A stretch of DNA of 64,000 bases from Marichromatium gracile (lineage in GTDB: Bacteria > Pseudomonadota > Gammaproteobacteria > Chromatiales > Chromatiaceae): contig NZ_SMDC01000008.1 in assembly GCF_004343155.1 (NCBI RefSeq), forward strand, positions 124,001 through 188,000, given 5' to 3'. The position numbers were made by a program, and so were the translations under genes. The notes beneath the pieces are model-generated. The model saw nothing but the letters and a program-made list of their open reading frames with translations. It was not told the origin of the DNA and did not search any database. Position 1 is the stretch's first letter; each line of letters opens with the position of its first letter. Positions 54,929-64,000 of the stretch are shown here, piece after piece.

Positions 54929-55297
54929 ATGAACCGATCCAGGCGCGCACTCCCCCTGCTGCTGGTGCTCTGTCTGCTCGCCTTCCAGGCGCAGACGGTG
55001 GCCGCGCGCGCGCTCGATTGTCTCCATCTCGGTGCGCCCGTCACCGAGGTCGCCTGTCCCGGCCACCTCCAGCCTGCGGGCGGGATCGACCGACAACCCG
55101 CAGCGCCCGTGGACAGGGGCACCCCCTTCGACTGCGCCAAGTGCGCGCTGGCGCTCACCCTCGGCGTACTGCAGGCGCCACCGGCGACCCCGCCGCTGCT
55201 GCTCGCCGACCGTGGCGCCGTGCATCGGCCGCGCCCCCCCGCGCATTTCTATCTGCACGACCCCGAGCATCTGCTGCGTCCACCGCGGACCGACTGA
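54929..55297 (+). CDS. DUF2946-like small exported protein upstream of cusBA
   Basis: About 122 residues: signal peptide (RRALPLLLVLCLLAFQAQTVAA), then a cysteine-containing region with DCLHLG, ACPGH and FDCAKCALALTLG, a layout seen in DUF2946-type proteins encoded with copper/silver efflux genes. I chose ATG 54929; a longer frame starts at 54893. It precedes cusB by 97 bp on the same strand, so a periplasmic metal-handling accessory role is likely but unproven. Confidence 0.65.
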   Translation: MNRSRRALPLLLVLCLLAFQAQTVAARALDCLHLGAPVTEVACPGHLQPAGGIDRQPAAPVDRGTPFDCAKCALALTLGVLQAPPATPPLLLADRGAVHRPRPPAHFYLHDPEHLLRPPRTD

Positions 55298-55394
55298 CAC
55301 CGACCCGATCCATCGCGGGGTCCCGTCGACCCCGTGCCGATTCAGTTCTGTGTCTGCGGGGCACGCCCGGTGCGTGTCCCTCGAGGTGTGACCC

Positions 55395-56693
55395 ATGTAT
55401 CGACGTCATCCATCCCGCGGAGGCGGCGCGCCGACGCGCGGTCTCTGGATCTCGCTATTGGTGGTGGTGCTTGCCGGTTGCGACGCCGCCCCCACGACCA
55501 CGCCGCCGCCGGCGCAAGCCGAGCACGACCACGGCGCCGAGGAGGCGCCTGCCGCGCGACCGCTCGAAACCCGCTATGTCTGCCCGATGCACCCGCAGAT
55601 CGTGCGCGATGCCCCCGGCACCTGCCCGATCTGCGGCATGGATCTGGTGGAGAAGGCGCTCGACCCCCTGGCCGGGCGCGGACCCGAGGTGCGGCTCGCC
55701 CCGGGGCTGGCGCAGACGCTCGGGGTCCGCACCGCCACGGTCGAGCGCGGCACCCTGTGGAAGTATGTCCGCACCCCGGGCCGGATCAGCTATGACGAGA
55801 CCCGGCTGGCGCATCTCCACCCGCGCGCGCCGGGCTGGATCGAGGGGTTGAGCGTGCGCGCCCTCGGCGAGCCGGTCAGCGCCGGGCAGGAGCTTGCCGA
55901 GCTCTATGCCCCGGAGATCCTCTCCGCGCAGGTCGACTTCCTGCTCGCGCTCGCGCCCCAGCCCGAGGGCGTAGCCCGGGTGCGGGTCGATCAGGCGCGC
56001 AACATCCTCCGTCTGCTCGATGTCCCCGAGGCCGACATCCGCGCCATCGAGCGCAGCGGCGAGACCCGCCAGACGGTGCCGGTGCTGGCGCCGATCGACG
56101 GCGTGGTCACCGAGATGAAGGCGCGCGAGGGGATGTACGTCACCGCCGCCGATGCCATGTACACCATCGCCGATCTCAGCCGGGTGTGGGTGCTGGTCGA
56201 CGTCTTCGAGCACCAGATCGACTGGATCGCCCCCGGCCAGGGCGCCGAGATCCGGGTCCCGGCCTATCCCGGACGCAGCTGGGAGGGCGAGGTCGACTAT
56301 CTCTACCCGGCGCTCGATCCGCAGACGCGCACCCTGCGGGTGCGGTTGGTGTTCGACAACCCCGAGGGTCTGCTGCGCCCCAACATGTTCGCCGAGGTGG
56401 TGATCTACGGCGGTCCCAGGCGCGATGTGCTGAAGATCCCCGCCGAGGCGCTGATCGAGACCGGCACCGCCACCCGGGTGGTGCGCGCGCTCGACGACGG
56501 GCGCTTCGCCCCGGTCGAGGTGGTGGCGGGGATGCGACGCGAGGGCGAGGTCGAGATCCTCTCCGGGCTCGCCGCGGGCGATCGCGTGGTGACCTCGGGG
56601 CAGTTCCTGCTCGACTCCGAATCGAGCCTGCGCGCCGGACTCGACCGGCTCTCGGGCCAGACGCAGGGAGGGCACGATCATGCCGGTCACTGA
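55395..56693 (+). CDS. cusB: RND efflux periplasmic adaptor CusB with heavy-metal-binding domain
   Basis: A 432-residue membrane-fusion lipoprotein (lipobox VVLAGC). Residues about 59-86 form the heavy-metal-binding domain YVCPMHPQI...CPICGMDL. The lipoyl-like/barrel-sandwich (PGRISYDETRLAHLHPRAPGWIEGL), helical hairpin and beta-barrel (VWVLVDVFEHQIDWI) domains follow. The C-terminal GGHDHAGH histidines may also bind metal. It is followed by CusA after 27 bp. The adaptor takes periplasmic Cu(I)/Ag(I) or similar and presents it to the pump. No outer-membrane CusC gene is in the window. Confidence 0.93.
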   Translation: MYRRHPSRGGGAPTRGLWISLLVVVLAGCDAAPTTTPPPAQAEHDHGAEEAPAARPLETRYVCPMHPQIVRDAPGTCPICGMDLVEKALDPLAGRGPEVRLAPGLAQTLGVRTATVERGTLWKYVRTPGRISYDETRLAHLHPRAPGWIEGLSVRALGEPVSAGQELAELYAPEILSAQVDFLLALAPQPEGVARVRVDQARNILRLLDVPEADIRAIERSGETRQTVPVLAPIDGVVTEMKAREGMYVTAADAMYTIADLSRVWVLVDVFEHQIDWIAPGQGAEIRVPAYPGRSWEGEVDYLYPALDPQTRTLRVRLVFDNPEGLLRPNMFAEVVIYGGPRRDVLKIPAEALIETGTATRVVRALDDGRFAPVEVVAGMRREGEVEILSGLAAGDRVVTSGQFLLDSESSLRAGLDRLSGQTQGGHDHAGH

Positions 56694-56720
56694 TCCCCGT
56701 CACCGCCCGGAGGTGTCGCG

Positions 56721-59700
56721 ATGAAGGCCGTGATCCTCTGGTCGATCCGCCGGCGGATGCTGGTGCTGCTCGGCGCGCTGGCGCTCGCCGTCTGGGGCGC
56801 GCAGGCGCTGCGTACCATCCCGCTCGATGCCATCCCCGATCTCTCCGACGTGCAGGTGATCGTGCGCACCAGCTTCCCCGGCCAGTCGCCGCGGGTGGTC
56901 GAGGAGCAGGTCACCTATCCGCTCACCACCACCATGCTGGCCGTCCCCGGCGCCAAGGTGGTGCGCGGTTACAGCTTCTTCGGCGACAGCTATGTCTATG
57001 TGCTGTTCGAGGACGGCACCGATCTCTACTGGGCGCGCTCGCGGGTGCTCGAGTATCTCAACCAGGCCGCCGCGAGCCTCCCCGAGGGCGTCCAGCCCCG
57101 GCTCGGGCCAGATGCCTCCGGGGTCGGCTGGATCTACAGCTATGCCCTGGTCGATCGCAGCGGACGGCACGACATCGCCGAGCTGCGCAGCCTCCAGGAC
57201 TGGTTCCTCAAGTTCGAGCTGCAGGCGGTCCCGGGGGTGGCCGAGGTGGCCACGGTCGGCGGCATGGTGCGCCAATACCAGGTGGTGGTCGATCCCGATC
57301 GGTTGCGTGCCTACGGCATCCCGCTGGCGCGGGTGGCCGAGGCGCTGCGCGCGGCCAATGCCGAGGTCGGCGGCTCGGTGCTGGAGCTGGCCGAGGCCGA
57401 GTACATGATCCGCACCCGCGGCTATCTGCGCGGGGTCGAGGACATCGAGACCATCCCGCTGGGCGCCACCGAGGGCGGCACCCCGATCCTGCTGCGCGAT
57501 CTGGCGCGGGTGCGGATCGGTCCGCAGATGCGCCGCGCGGTGGCCGATCTCGACGGCGAGGGCGAGGTCACCGGGGGGATCGTGGTGATGCGCTCGGGCG
57601 AGAACGCGCTGGCCACCATCGCCGCCGTCGAGGCGCGGCTCGATGCGCTCGCCGCCGGGCTCCCCGAGGGCGTGGAGATCGTCGAGACCTACGACCGCTC
57701 GCGGCTGATCCGCGCCGCCGTCGACAACCTCGGCGACAAGCTCGTCGAGGAGTTCGTCGTCGTCGCCCTGGTCTGCGTGCTCTTCCTCGTCCATCTGCGC
57801 TCGGCGCTGGTGGCCATCGTCAGCCTGCCGCTGGGGGTGCTGGCCGCCTTCCTGGTGATGAACGCACAGGGGATCAACGCCAACATCATGTCGCTCGGCG
57901 GCATCGCCATCGCCATCGGCGCCATGGTCGATGCCGCCATCGTGATGGTGGAGAACGCCCACAAGCACCTCGAACGCGCCGGCCCCGGGATCGACCGCGC
58001 CACCCACTGGCGGGTGATCGGCGAGGCGGCCACCGAGGTCGGACCGGCGCTGTTCTTCTCGCTGTTGATCATCACCCTGAGCTTCCTGCCGGTGTTCGCG
58101 CTCGAGGCGCAGGAGGGACGGCTGTTCGCGCCCCTGGCCTATACCAAGACCTATGCGATGGCCGCCGCGGCGGGGCTCGCCGTCACCCTGGTGCCGGTGC
58201 TGATGGGCTATCTGGTGCGTGGCCGCATCCCGCGCGAGCAGGCCAATCCGCTCAACCGCGTGCTGATCGCCGGCTACCGGCCCGTGCTCGGCGCGGTGCT
58301 GCGCCGCCCGCGCTCGACGCTGGTGGCCGCCGGGGTGCTGCTCTACAGCTGTCTGATCCCGCTCGGCGGGGTGGGCGGGCTGCTCGCACCGCTCAAATGG
58401 CCCTTCCAGCTCGTCTCGGCGGTGGTCGAGACCCCGCTCGCCGAACGTGCCGAGGTCCGGGTGGGGCAGTGGCAGCAGGCGCTCGCCGAGGGCTGGCGCG
58501 CGCATCTCGGCGCGTTGCCGGTGATCGGCGGCTGGGATCGCGGGCTAGGTTCGGAGTTCATGCCCGAGCTCGACGAGGGCGATCTGATGTACATGCCGAC
58601 CACGCTGCCCGGGATCTCGATCGGCAAGGCGCGCGAGCTGTTGCAGCAGACCGACCGGCTGATCGCCTCGGTGCCCGAGGTCGAGCGGGTGTTCGGCAAG
58701 GTCGGGCGCGCCGAGACCGCCACCGACCCGGCGCCGCTGACCATGATCGAGACCTTCATCCATCTCAAGCCGCGCGAGGCGTGGCGCGAGGGGATGACGC
58801 TCGCGCGGCTGATCGACGAACTCGACGAACGCGTCCAGGTGCCCGGCGTGACCAACGCCTGGGTGATGCCGATCAAGACCCGCATCGACATGCTCGCCAC
58901 CGGCATCAAGACCCCGATCGGGGTGAAGATCTCGGGGCCGGATCTGGCCGAGATCGAGCGACTGGGCCGGGCGTTGGAGCCAATCCTGATGGGGATCGAG
59001 GGCACGGTCTCGGCCTATTCCGAGCGCGTCGCCGGGGGGCGCTATGTCGAGATCCGCCCCGACCGCCTGGCCGCCGCGCGCTTCGGGCTGAACATCGACG
59101 ACATCAACCAGGTGGTGGCCGCCGGGATCGGCGGCATCGAGGTCACCCGCACCGTCGAGGGGCTGGAGCGCTATCCGGTCAATCTGCGCTTCCCGCGCGA
59201 TCGGCGCGCCGATCTCGAGGCGCTGCGGGAGCTTCCGATCGTCACCCCGAGCGGGGCGCAGGTCGCGCTCGGGCAGGTCGCCGACGTGGTGATCGTCGAC
59301 GGACCGCCGCTGCTCAAGAGCGAGAACGCGCGGCTCACCGGCTGGACCTTCGTCGACATCCGCGGCCGTGATCTCGGCGGCTATGTCGCCGAGGCGCGGG
59401 CGCGGGTGCAGGAGGCGCTGGCGCTGCCGCCGGGCTATTCGCTCGACTGGTCGGGCCAGTACGAGTCGATGGAGCGCGCCCAGGCGCGGCTGGCGCAGGT
59501 GCTGCCGCTGACCCTGGCGATCATCCTGGTGCTGCTCTATCTCGCCTTCGGCTCGCTCGGGCGGGCGCTGCTGGTGCTCGGCTCGCTGCCGCTGGCGCTG
59601 GTCGGCGGGCTGTGGCTGATCTATCTGCTCGACTACAACCTCTCGGTGGCGGTCGCGGTGGGCTTCATCGCCCTGGCCGGGGTGGCGGCGGAGTTCGGCG

Positions 59701-60005
59701 TGGTGATGCTGGTCTATCTCGACGCGGCGCTCGCGCGTCGCCGCGCCGAGGGACGGCTCGATGACCGCGCGGCGCTCCACGCCGGGCTGATCGAGGGCGC
59801 GGTGCTGCGCATCCGTCCCAAGGCGATGACGGTGGCGACCATCTTCGCCGGGTTGCTGCCGATCATGCTCGGCGCCGGGGTCGGCTCGGAGGTGATGCGC
59901 CGCATCGCCGCGCCCATGGTCGGCGGCATGATCACCGCGCCGCTGCTCAGCCTGCTGTTGCTGCCGGCGGCCTACGCCCTCTGGTACCGGCGCGGGCTGC
60001 GCTGA
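56721..60005 (+). CDS. cusA: RND heavy-metal efflux pump CusA/CzcA
   Basis: A 1094-residue RND permease. N-terminal helix, then [25 protein letters not shown] of the porter domain. The membrane proton-relay region [23 protein letters not shown] carries the conserved acidic residues of heavy-metal RND pumps (HME subfamily). [18 protein letters not shown] and the [11 protein letters not shown] segment are typical of CusA/SilA. Twelve membrane segments are expected in two blocks. It forms the tripartite complex with CusB; Cu/Ag is more likely than Co/Zn/Cd given CusB's metal domain, but specificity is inferred. Confidence 0.94.
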   Translation: MKAVILWSIRRRMLVLLGALALAVWGAQALRTIPLDAIPDLSDVQVIVRTSFPGQSPRVVEEQVTYPLTTTMLAVPGAKVVRGYSFFGDSYVYVLFEDGTDLYWARSRVLEYLNQAAASLPEGVQPRLGPDASGVGWIYSYALVDRSGRHDIAELRSLQDWFLKFELQAVPGVAEVATVGGMVRQYQVVVDPDRLRAYGIPLARVAEALRAANAEVGGSVLELAEAEYMIRTRGYLRGVEDIETIPLGATEGGTPILLRDLARVRIGPQMRRAVADLDGEGEVTGGIVVMRSGENALATIAAVEARLDALAAGLPEGVEIVETYDRSRLIRAAVDNLGDKLVEEFVVVALVCVLFLVHLRSALVAIVSLPLGVLAAFLVMNAQGINANIMSLGGIAIAIGAMVDAAIVMVENAHKHLERAGPGIDRATHWRVIGEAATEVGPALFFSLLIITLSFLPVFALEAQEGRLFAPLAYTKTYAMAAAAGLAVTLVPVLMGYLVRGRIPREQANPLNRVLIAGYRPVLGAVLRRPRSTLVAAGVLLYSCLIPLGGVGGLLAPLKWPFQLVSAVVETPLAERAEVRVGQWQQALAEGWRAHLGALPVIGGWDRGLGSEFMPELDEGDLMYMPTTLPGISIGKARELLQQTDRLIASVPEVERVFGKVGRAETATDPAPLTMIETFIHLKPREAWREGMTLARLIDELDERVQVPGVTNAWVMPIKTRIDMLATGIKTPIGVKISGPDLAEIERLGRALEPILMGIEGTVSAYSERVAGGRYVEIRPDRLAAARFGLNIDDINQVVAAGIGGIEVTRTVEGLERYPVNLRFPRDRRADLEALRELPIVTPSGAQVALGQVADVVIVDGPPLLKSENARLTGWTFVDIRGRDLGGYVAEARARVQEALALPPGYSLDWSGQYESMERAQARLAQVLPLTLAIILVLLYLAFGSLGRALLVLGSLPLALVGGLWLIYLLDYNLSVAVAVGFIALAGVAAEFGVVMLVYLDAALARRRAEGRLDDRAALHAGLIEGAVLRIRPKAMTVATIFAGLLPIMLGAGVGSEVMRRIAAPMVGGMITAPLLSLLLLPAAYALWYRRGLR

Positions 60006-60026
60006 GCGGGGCCGCGTCCGGGGCGC

Positions 60027-60881
60027 CTAGCGCGCGAGCCCGGGCGCGGCCTTGACGATCAACCCGCCGGTCGGCACCCCGATGTCGTCGGCGATCACCC
60101 CGCACTTGGCCTGGAGCAGGAAGACGATGGGCGCCTCGACCTCGCTCAGGCTCTCGTAGTTGGCCTGTCCCTTGGCGATGATCAGCGGCGCGGCGGCGAA
60201 GCGCGTGCGGAATTCGTCCGAGCAGCGATCGAGCAAGGTGCCGACGGCGTCCGAGCCGTTGTCGACGAGGCTGGCGCAGCCGTCGAGCCCGGCGGCGCGC
60301 GCGTCCTCCAGGGTGGCGTCGTTGATCGCCGGGCCGCCCTTGCAGACATAGGTCACCGGCTGGTCGAGCTGCTCGATCAGGGCGCGGTCGAACACCGTCT
60401 CGCCGGCGTTGTCGCCGAGATAGAGCACCCGGTCGACGCGCGCGAGCGCGGCGCGCAGCACCGCCAGGTCGTCGATGGCGAAGGGCTGGCGCAGCACCCG
60501 ATCGAGGGTGGCCTCGAGGTCGTAGTGCTCGAACACCCCGAAGTCGATGATGTTGCCCGCGATCGCGCCGCGCACCGCCGTCTCCAGCGGATCGGCCGAG
60601 GCGGCGATGGCGGCGATCAGCCGTGGGTAGAGATCGAGGGCGCGGCGCGTCGCCTCCTGCTTGGCCGCGAGATAGGGATCGACGGCGCCGGTGCGGGTGC
60701 GCACCAGACGGTGGATGGTCTCGGCCATCCGTGGCGGCGTGGTGTCGAGCGGCAGCCGCTGCAACTCGGCCATGGTCTCGACCAGGATCGCGTGCTGCAG
60801 CGCCTGATCGGCGCCGGCGCGCCGCGCCGCGCTCAGCGCCTGGCGCAGGAAGCAGGGATAACAGTCGAGATGGGTGTGCAT
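60027..60881 (-). CDS. DUF89/ARMT1-family metal-dependent phosphatase
   Basis: A 284-residue protein starting MHTHLDCYPCFLRQAL; Cys7 and Cys10 are the conserved pair of the bacterial/archaeal DUF89 group. VLYLGDNAGETVFDR, CKGGPAINDAT and IIAKGQANYESL are the active-site segments (metal Asp/Asn and Lys). Family members are damage-control phosphatases acting on unwanted sugar-phosphates or related metabolites. It is convergent with cusA (21-bp gap) and stands alone. Substrate unknown. Confidence 0.88.
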   Translation of the reverse strand: MHTHLDCYPCFLRQALSAARRAGADQALQHAILVETMAELQRLPLDTTPPRMAETIHRLVRTRTGAVDPYLAAKQEATRRALDLYPRLIAAIAASADPLETAVRGAIAGNIIDFGVFEHYDLEATLDRVLRQPFAIDDLAVLRAALARVDRVLYLGDNAGETVFDRALIEQLDQPVTYVCKGGPAINDATLEDARAAGLDGCASLVDNGSDAVGTLLDRCSDEFRTRFAAAPLIIAKGQANYESLSEVEAPIVFLLQAKCGVIADDIGVPTGGLIVKAAPGLAR

Positions 60882-61026
60882 GGCGGCTCCGTCGGTTGCT
60901 GGCAGGGAGCGGCGACCCTAGCACGGGGTGGCGACTCGACGCCTTGACGACTGTCGCCGGGCGCTGTCCGACTATGCTTCTTGGCAGGGGTGTGTCGCAG
61001 CGGATCGGCAGCATCAGGAGGTCGTC

Positions 61027-62349
61027 ATGAACCAGGAACCCTCGTCCCTCGAACCCTCGCTCACCGAATTGCTCGCGGCCCTGACCGATGCCGTCGGTCG
61101 GGGCGATCGTGCGGGTGCGCAGGCCCTGGCGCTCGAGATCCGTCAGCGGCTGATGGCCGAGTCGGCGTGGCTCGATGAGGCCGAACGCCAGGTCGGCGCG
61201 CTGCTGGCCGCCCTCGATCGACAGTCGCCCATCATCGTGCGACTGGTGGGTGATCTCGGCGCGTCGTCGTGGCCGCTTGCGACCGATGACAGACACTTCG
61301 TCGTCGACAGGGGGGAGGCGCCCCAGCGCGCCGGCATCCCGGCGTGGTCCATGACCACGGCCGCCCCGGCTAACGGCGAGGTCTATCCGGTGTGGTTCGG
61401 CACCAACCGCCGCCCGGACGGGGCGGGCGGCTATGGCGGCGAGCGCGACACCCGGGTCCACTACGGTCGGGCGCTGGTCCAGGTCCCCGAGGCGCATCGC
61501 TTCGGCGAGAGCGGCAGTGGCTTCTGGACGCGGTTGCTGCGTCTCGACCTGCGCGACGACCGGCTGCGGCTGCGCGCCGTCGAGTCGCGCACGCCCGCGG
61601 CCTGCCTCGCCGAGGTCGCGGCGACCGTGGCGGCGGCGCGCGAGGCCGGCGAGCAGGCCCAGGCAATGGTCTATCTGCACGGCTACAACACCAGCTTCGA
61701 GGAGGCGGCGATCCGCGCCGCGCAGATCGGCTATGACCTCAAGGTGCCGGCCACCGCCTTCTTCAGCTGGCCCTCGCAGGGTAAGCTCGCGGCCTATCCC
61801 GCCGACGAGGCGGCGATCGAGGCGAGCGAGCGACTGATCGCCGACTTCCTCGTCGCGTTCGCCCGCGACTGTGGTACCGACCGGGTGCATCTGGTCGCGC
61901 ACAGCATGGGCAATCGTGGTCTGTTGCGGGCGTTGCAGCGGATCGCGGCAGAGGCCGGGGAGGCGGGGGTGCGCTTCGCGCAGGTGTTCCTCGCCGCGCC
62001 CGACGTCGATCGCGATCTCTTCCTCGATCTCGCCAGGCTCTATCCGCGTCACAGCGAGCGCACCACGCTCTATGCCTCCGCCGCCGATCGTGCGGTGCAC
62101 CTCTCCTCCCGACTCCACGGCGCGCCGCGTGCGGGCTATTTCGAGCCCTATACGGTGGTACCCGGGGTGGACACGGTGGCCGTGCCCGACTTCGACCTCG
62201 ACCTGCTCGGTCACGGTTATTTCGCCCAGGCCGAGGCGTTGCTGCACGATCTCTTCGAGCTGATGCGTCACGACAGCGCGCCGACGGCGCGACAGCGTCT
62301 GCGTCCACTCGCCGGGGCCGGCGCCGGGGTCTGGTCATTGGTCAGATAG
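61027..62349 (+). CDS. Alpha/beta hydrolase (DUF900 family)
   Basis: About 440 residues. An N-terminal helical domain of ~100 residues precedes a DUF900-type alpha/beta hydrolase: VWFGTNRRP, oxyanion-region VYLHGYNTSFEEAA, nucleophile elbow VAHSMGNRG (Ser in the HSMGN motif), AAPDVDRDLF and a late His in LGHGYF. The ATG at 61027 follows AGGAGG with normal spacing. No signal peptide is visible, so it is probably cytoplasmic. Substrate unknown. It stands in its own transcription unit. Confidence 0.85.
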   Translation: MNQEPSSLEPSLTELLAALTDAVGRGDRAGAQALALEIRQRLMAESAWLDEAERQVGALLAALDRQSPIIVRLVGDLGASSWPLATDDRHFVVDRGEAPQRAGIPAWSMTTAAPANGEVYPVWFGTNRRPDGAGGYGGERDTRVHYGRALVQVPEAHRFGESGSGFWTRLLRLDLRDDRLRLRAVESRTPAACLAEVAATVAAAREAGEQAQAMVYLHGYNTSFEEAAIRAAQIGYDLKVPATAFFSWPSQGKLAAYPADEAAIEASERLIADFLVAFARDCGTDRVHLVAHSMGNRGLLRALQRIAAEAGEAGVRFAQVFLAAPDVDRDLFLDLARLYPRHSERTTLYASAADRAVHLSSRLHGAPRAGYFEPYTVVPGVDTVAVPDFDLDLLGHGYFAQAEALLHDLFELMRHDSAPTARQRLRPLAGAGAGVWSLVR

Positions 62350-62455
62350 TGCTTGAGGATCAGGGGACTGGCCCCATGAATGATCACCTCATCACCAATC
62401 AGTCTCCGTGAGCTGTATCAGTACCCGGGACGGATCGAACACAGGGAGGATCGAG

Positions 62456-63154
62456 ATGACTGAGCCGACTTGCGTGATCCTGGTCGAGGGGGACGCCGAG
62501 CTGCGGACCTCCCTCGCCAATGCCCTCGGGGACGCCGGCTGTACGGTCGCAACCGCGCCCGACGGACTGTCCTTCTATCGTCAACTCAGCGAGCAGAGCT
62601 TCGCCGTGGTGGTCGTCGACCTCGCGTTGCCGGATCAGCCGGGACAGGTGTTGATCGATTACGCCAGACGCCAGACCACCAGCGCCATCGTTGCCATCGG
62701 CGCGCGCAGCGGGGTCGAGATCCGGGTCGATTGCTATCAGGCCGGGGCCGATCTGTTCCTGCAGACGCCGGTCGATGCACAGGAGCTGGCCGTCGCCGTC
62801 TCCAGCCTGGCGCGGCGTCATGCCCAGCTGCGTGCCGCGGCGCAGCGTCTCGTCGGCTGGCGTCTGCTGGTGCATCGGCGGGCGCTGGCGATCCCCGGTG
62901 CCGGCACCCTGGAACTCAGTCCGCGCGAGTGTCAGCTGCTCGACCTGCTCTCGCCCGGGGCGGGTGCCGCGGTGCGTCGCTGTGAGCTGCTCGACCGGCT
63001 CTATGCGCGGCGCGACGAGAGCGCCGAGCGCGCGCTCGAGACCCTGGTGCGCCGTACCCGTCGCAAGATCGCCGGCCACCATCCTGGGCCGAGCCCCATC
63101 CTCACCCAGCATGGTGTCGGCTATGCCTTCGCCACCCCGTTGATGCGGGCCTGA
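62456..63154 (+). CDS. OmpR-type response regulator with atypical receiver
   Basis: A 232-residue protein: receiver domain (1-115) and C-terminal winged helix (about 130-232; LELSPRECQLLDLL, ALETLVRRTRRKI, ILTQHGVGYAF). The phosphoacceptor Asp55 (VVVVDLALPD) and Asp13 are present. The conserved Lys is Gln103 (FLQTP instead of xKP) and the switch Thr/Ser position is in AIGAR. Such receivers often signal without normal phosphorylation. GGGAGG precedes ATG 62456. No histidine kinase gene adjoins. Confidence 0.87.
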   Translation: MTEPTCVILVEGDAELRTSLANALGDAGCTVATAPDGLSFYRQLSEQSFAVVVVDLALPDQPGQVLIDYARRQTTSAIVAIGARSGVEIRVDCYQAGADLFLQTPVDAQELAVAVSSLARRHAQLRAAAQRLVGWRLLVHRRALAIPGAGTLELSPRECQLLDLLSPGAGAAVRRCELLDRLYARRDESAERALETLVRRTRRKIAGHHPGPSPILTQHGVGYAFATPLMRA

Positions 63155-63282
63155 GGCCTTGGTCAGAACCGGTCAGGTCAGGTCGGTTCCCGTGGGTTGA
63201 TGCACGGCCATCGGCCTGTCACCGTGCAACCAGCGTCCGGGATCGTCCCGGCGCTCACGACGATCGCAATGGAGGAACCGGG

Positions 63283-63711
63283 ATGAAGACCTTCAGCACA
63301 GTGGCGGCGATGGCCCTGGTCTGTACCGCCTCGGGGGCGGCGCTCGCCGAGGACATGGAGAAGGGGGTGAACGCCTTTCGCGCCTGCTATGGCAGCGACA
63401 TCCCGCCGGGGATGACCGGTGCGCCGGAGCTGACCATCGAGGTGGTGGTCGACTCCCAGCCCGAGCACAAGGCGATGGGCACGGGCAAGGTGACCTGGGG
63501 CTCGGTGCAGGGCTTCGCGCCGATCGAGACCGAGATCAGCGGCCCTTGGTACTACATGTGCACCATGGACGCCTGCTCGATCCGCTTCGACTTCTCCGGC
63601 GAGGGGCTGGACGGCATGCTGGTGGCGACCAACTGGGGCTCGCCCGGCACCTTCAAGTACAGCTTCAACGACGGCGACCCCGTCGAGCAGAAGGCGATGG
63701 TGTGTAACTGA
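63283..63711 (+). CDS. Small exported protein of unknown function
   Basis: A 142-residue protein with a signal peptide ending ALAEDM. The mature part has four cysteines (FRACYGS, YMCTMDACS, MVCN) and beta-rich sequence. GGAGGAACCGGG precedes the ATG. I recognise no family. It lies about 130 bp after the response regulator on the same strand, possibly a target gene. Confidence 0.7.
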   Translation: MKTFSTVAAMALVCTASGAALAEDMEKGVNAFRACYGSDIPPGMTGAPELTIEVVVDSQPEHKAMGTGKVTWGSVQGFAPIETEISGPWYYMCTMDACSIRFDFSGEGLDGMLVATNWGSPGTFKYSFNDGDPVEQKAMVCN

Positions 63712-64000
63712 GGAAAGCACCGTCTCGTCCTGGATCAGCCTCCAGCGGCCAGCCGACAGCCTCCAGTGGAGAAGCGTGGCTGACCGCTGAAAGCTGATCG
63801 CTCATTTTTCAGCCTCCAGCGGCCAGCTGACAGCCTCCAGTGGGGAGGGCCAACGTCATGATTTGGCGACAGTGGCGTGCATACTGCCGCGATGGCGAGA
63901 GAAGACGTCCCGCTGGTAGCTGACGACTGGATGCTTACCGCTTTATCCCTTCGCGTCCTTTGCGGCTTTGCGGTTCAATCTCTTCGGCCGGCGGTTCAGC
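63712..64000. repeat. Second dispersed repeat family, copy 3, internally duplicated
   Basis: CAGCCTCCAGCGGCCAGC followed by GACAGCCTCCAGTGG occurs twice (63737-63770 and 63810-63843). The right end GCGGTTCAATCTCTTCGGCC matches the copy at 41461-41490. No gene is seen up to the window end. Confidence 0.7.

Overview
The window is one contiguous stretch of very GC-rich DNA. Gene content includes a nifE-nifN pair, RND metal efflux, a TonB receptor with a FMN/4Fe-4S membrane protein, an octaheme cytochrome and a glycogen/pentose-phosphate operon. This suggests a gammaproteobacterium, possibly a purple sulfur bacterium (Chromatiaceae-like). The taxonomy is an inference from gene content and composition only. 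I found no rRNA, tRNA or CRISPR array.

Layout. 1-5.2 kb: 3' part of a FMN-binding/ferredoxin membrane protein, a haem/siderophore-type TonB receptor, and a convergent katG. 5.4-12.3 kb: a five-gene acyl-CoA degradation operon (acyl-CoA synthetase, SDR 3-hydroxyacyl-CoA dehydrogenase, thiolase, acyl-CoA dehydrogenase, enoyl-CoA hydratase) with an AraC-type regulator upstream. 12.4-16.5 kb: a repeat cluster, an exported protein of unknown function, and overlapping nifE-nifN behind a sigma-54-like promoter. 16.7-19.3 kb: an SUMF-domain protein, a REP-associated tyrosine transposase (RAYT) and a truncated tandem copy of its 5' end.

19.3-34.6 kb is accessory. It carries two AT-rich patches (about 19.85-22.1 and 30.2-34.5 kb) bordered by a short dispersed motif, GGTAAGTGGGTGTCC-like. 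Every copy I found lies in the same orientation. The first patch has a protein with the signature of a class III nucleotide cyclase, sitting between 70-bp direct repeats, and a P-loop ATPase whose 3' end is cut by an IS1-type terminus. Between the patches lies a GC-rich operon SWIM - DUF5691 - MoxR ATPase - DUF5682 - VWA, related to E. coli yehLMPQ, with every junction a 4-nt overlap. The second patch has a helicase fused to a PD-(D/E)XK-like nuclease, a decayed IS1-family element and a caspase-like protein. This is the most likely defence/conflict region of the window.

34.6-48 kb: a tyrosine-phosphatase-like protein; an operon of sulfatase, outer-membrane protein, periplasmic HAD phosphatase and octaheme cytochrome with HEAT/TPR repeats; a Gld-type ABC system with permease and GldG domain fused; and a PrpF-family isomerase. 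48.0-49.9 kb: scars of IS1 and IS3 elements, then an AT-rich GNAT acetyltransferase and a lipoprotein. 50-54.7 kb: glgX-gnd-zwf, linking glycogen breakdown to NADPH production. 54.9-60 kb: a DUF2946-type protein, CusB and CusA for metal efflux. 60-64 kb: a DUF89 phosphatase, an alpha/beta hydrolase, an atypical response regulator, a small exported protein and a second dispersed repeat family (also at 41.4 and 49.9 kb).
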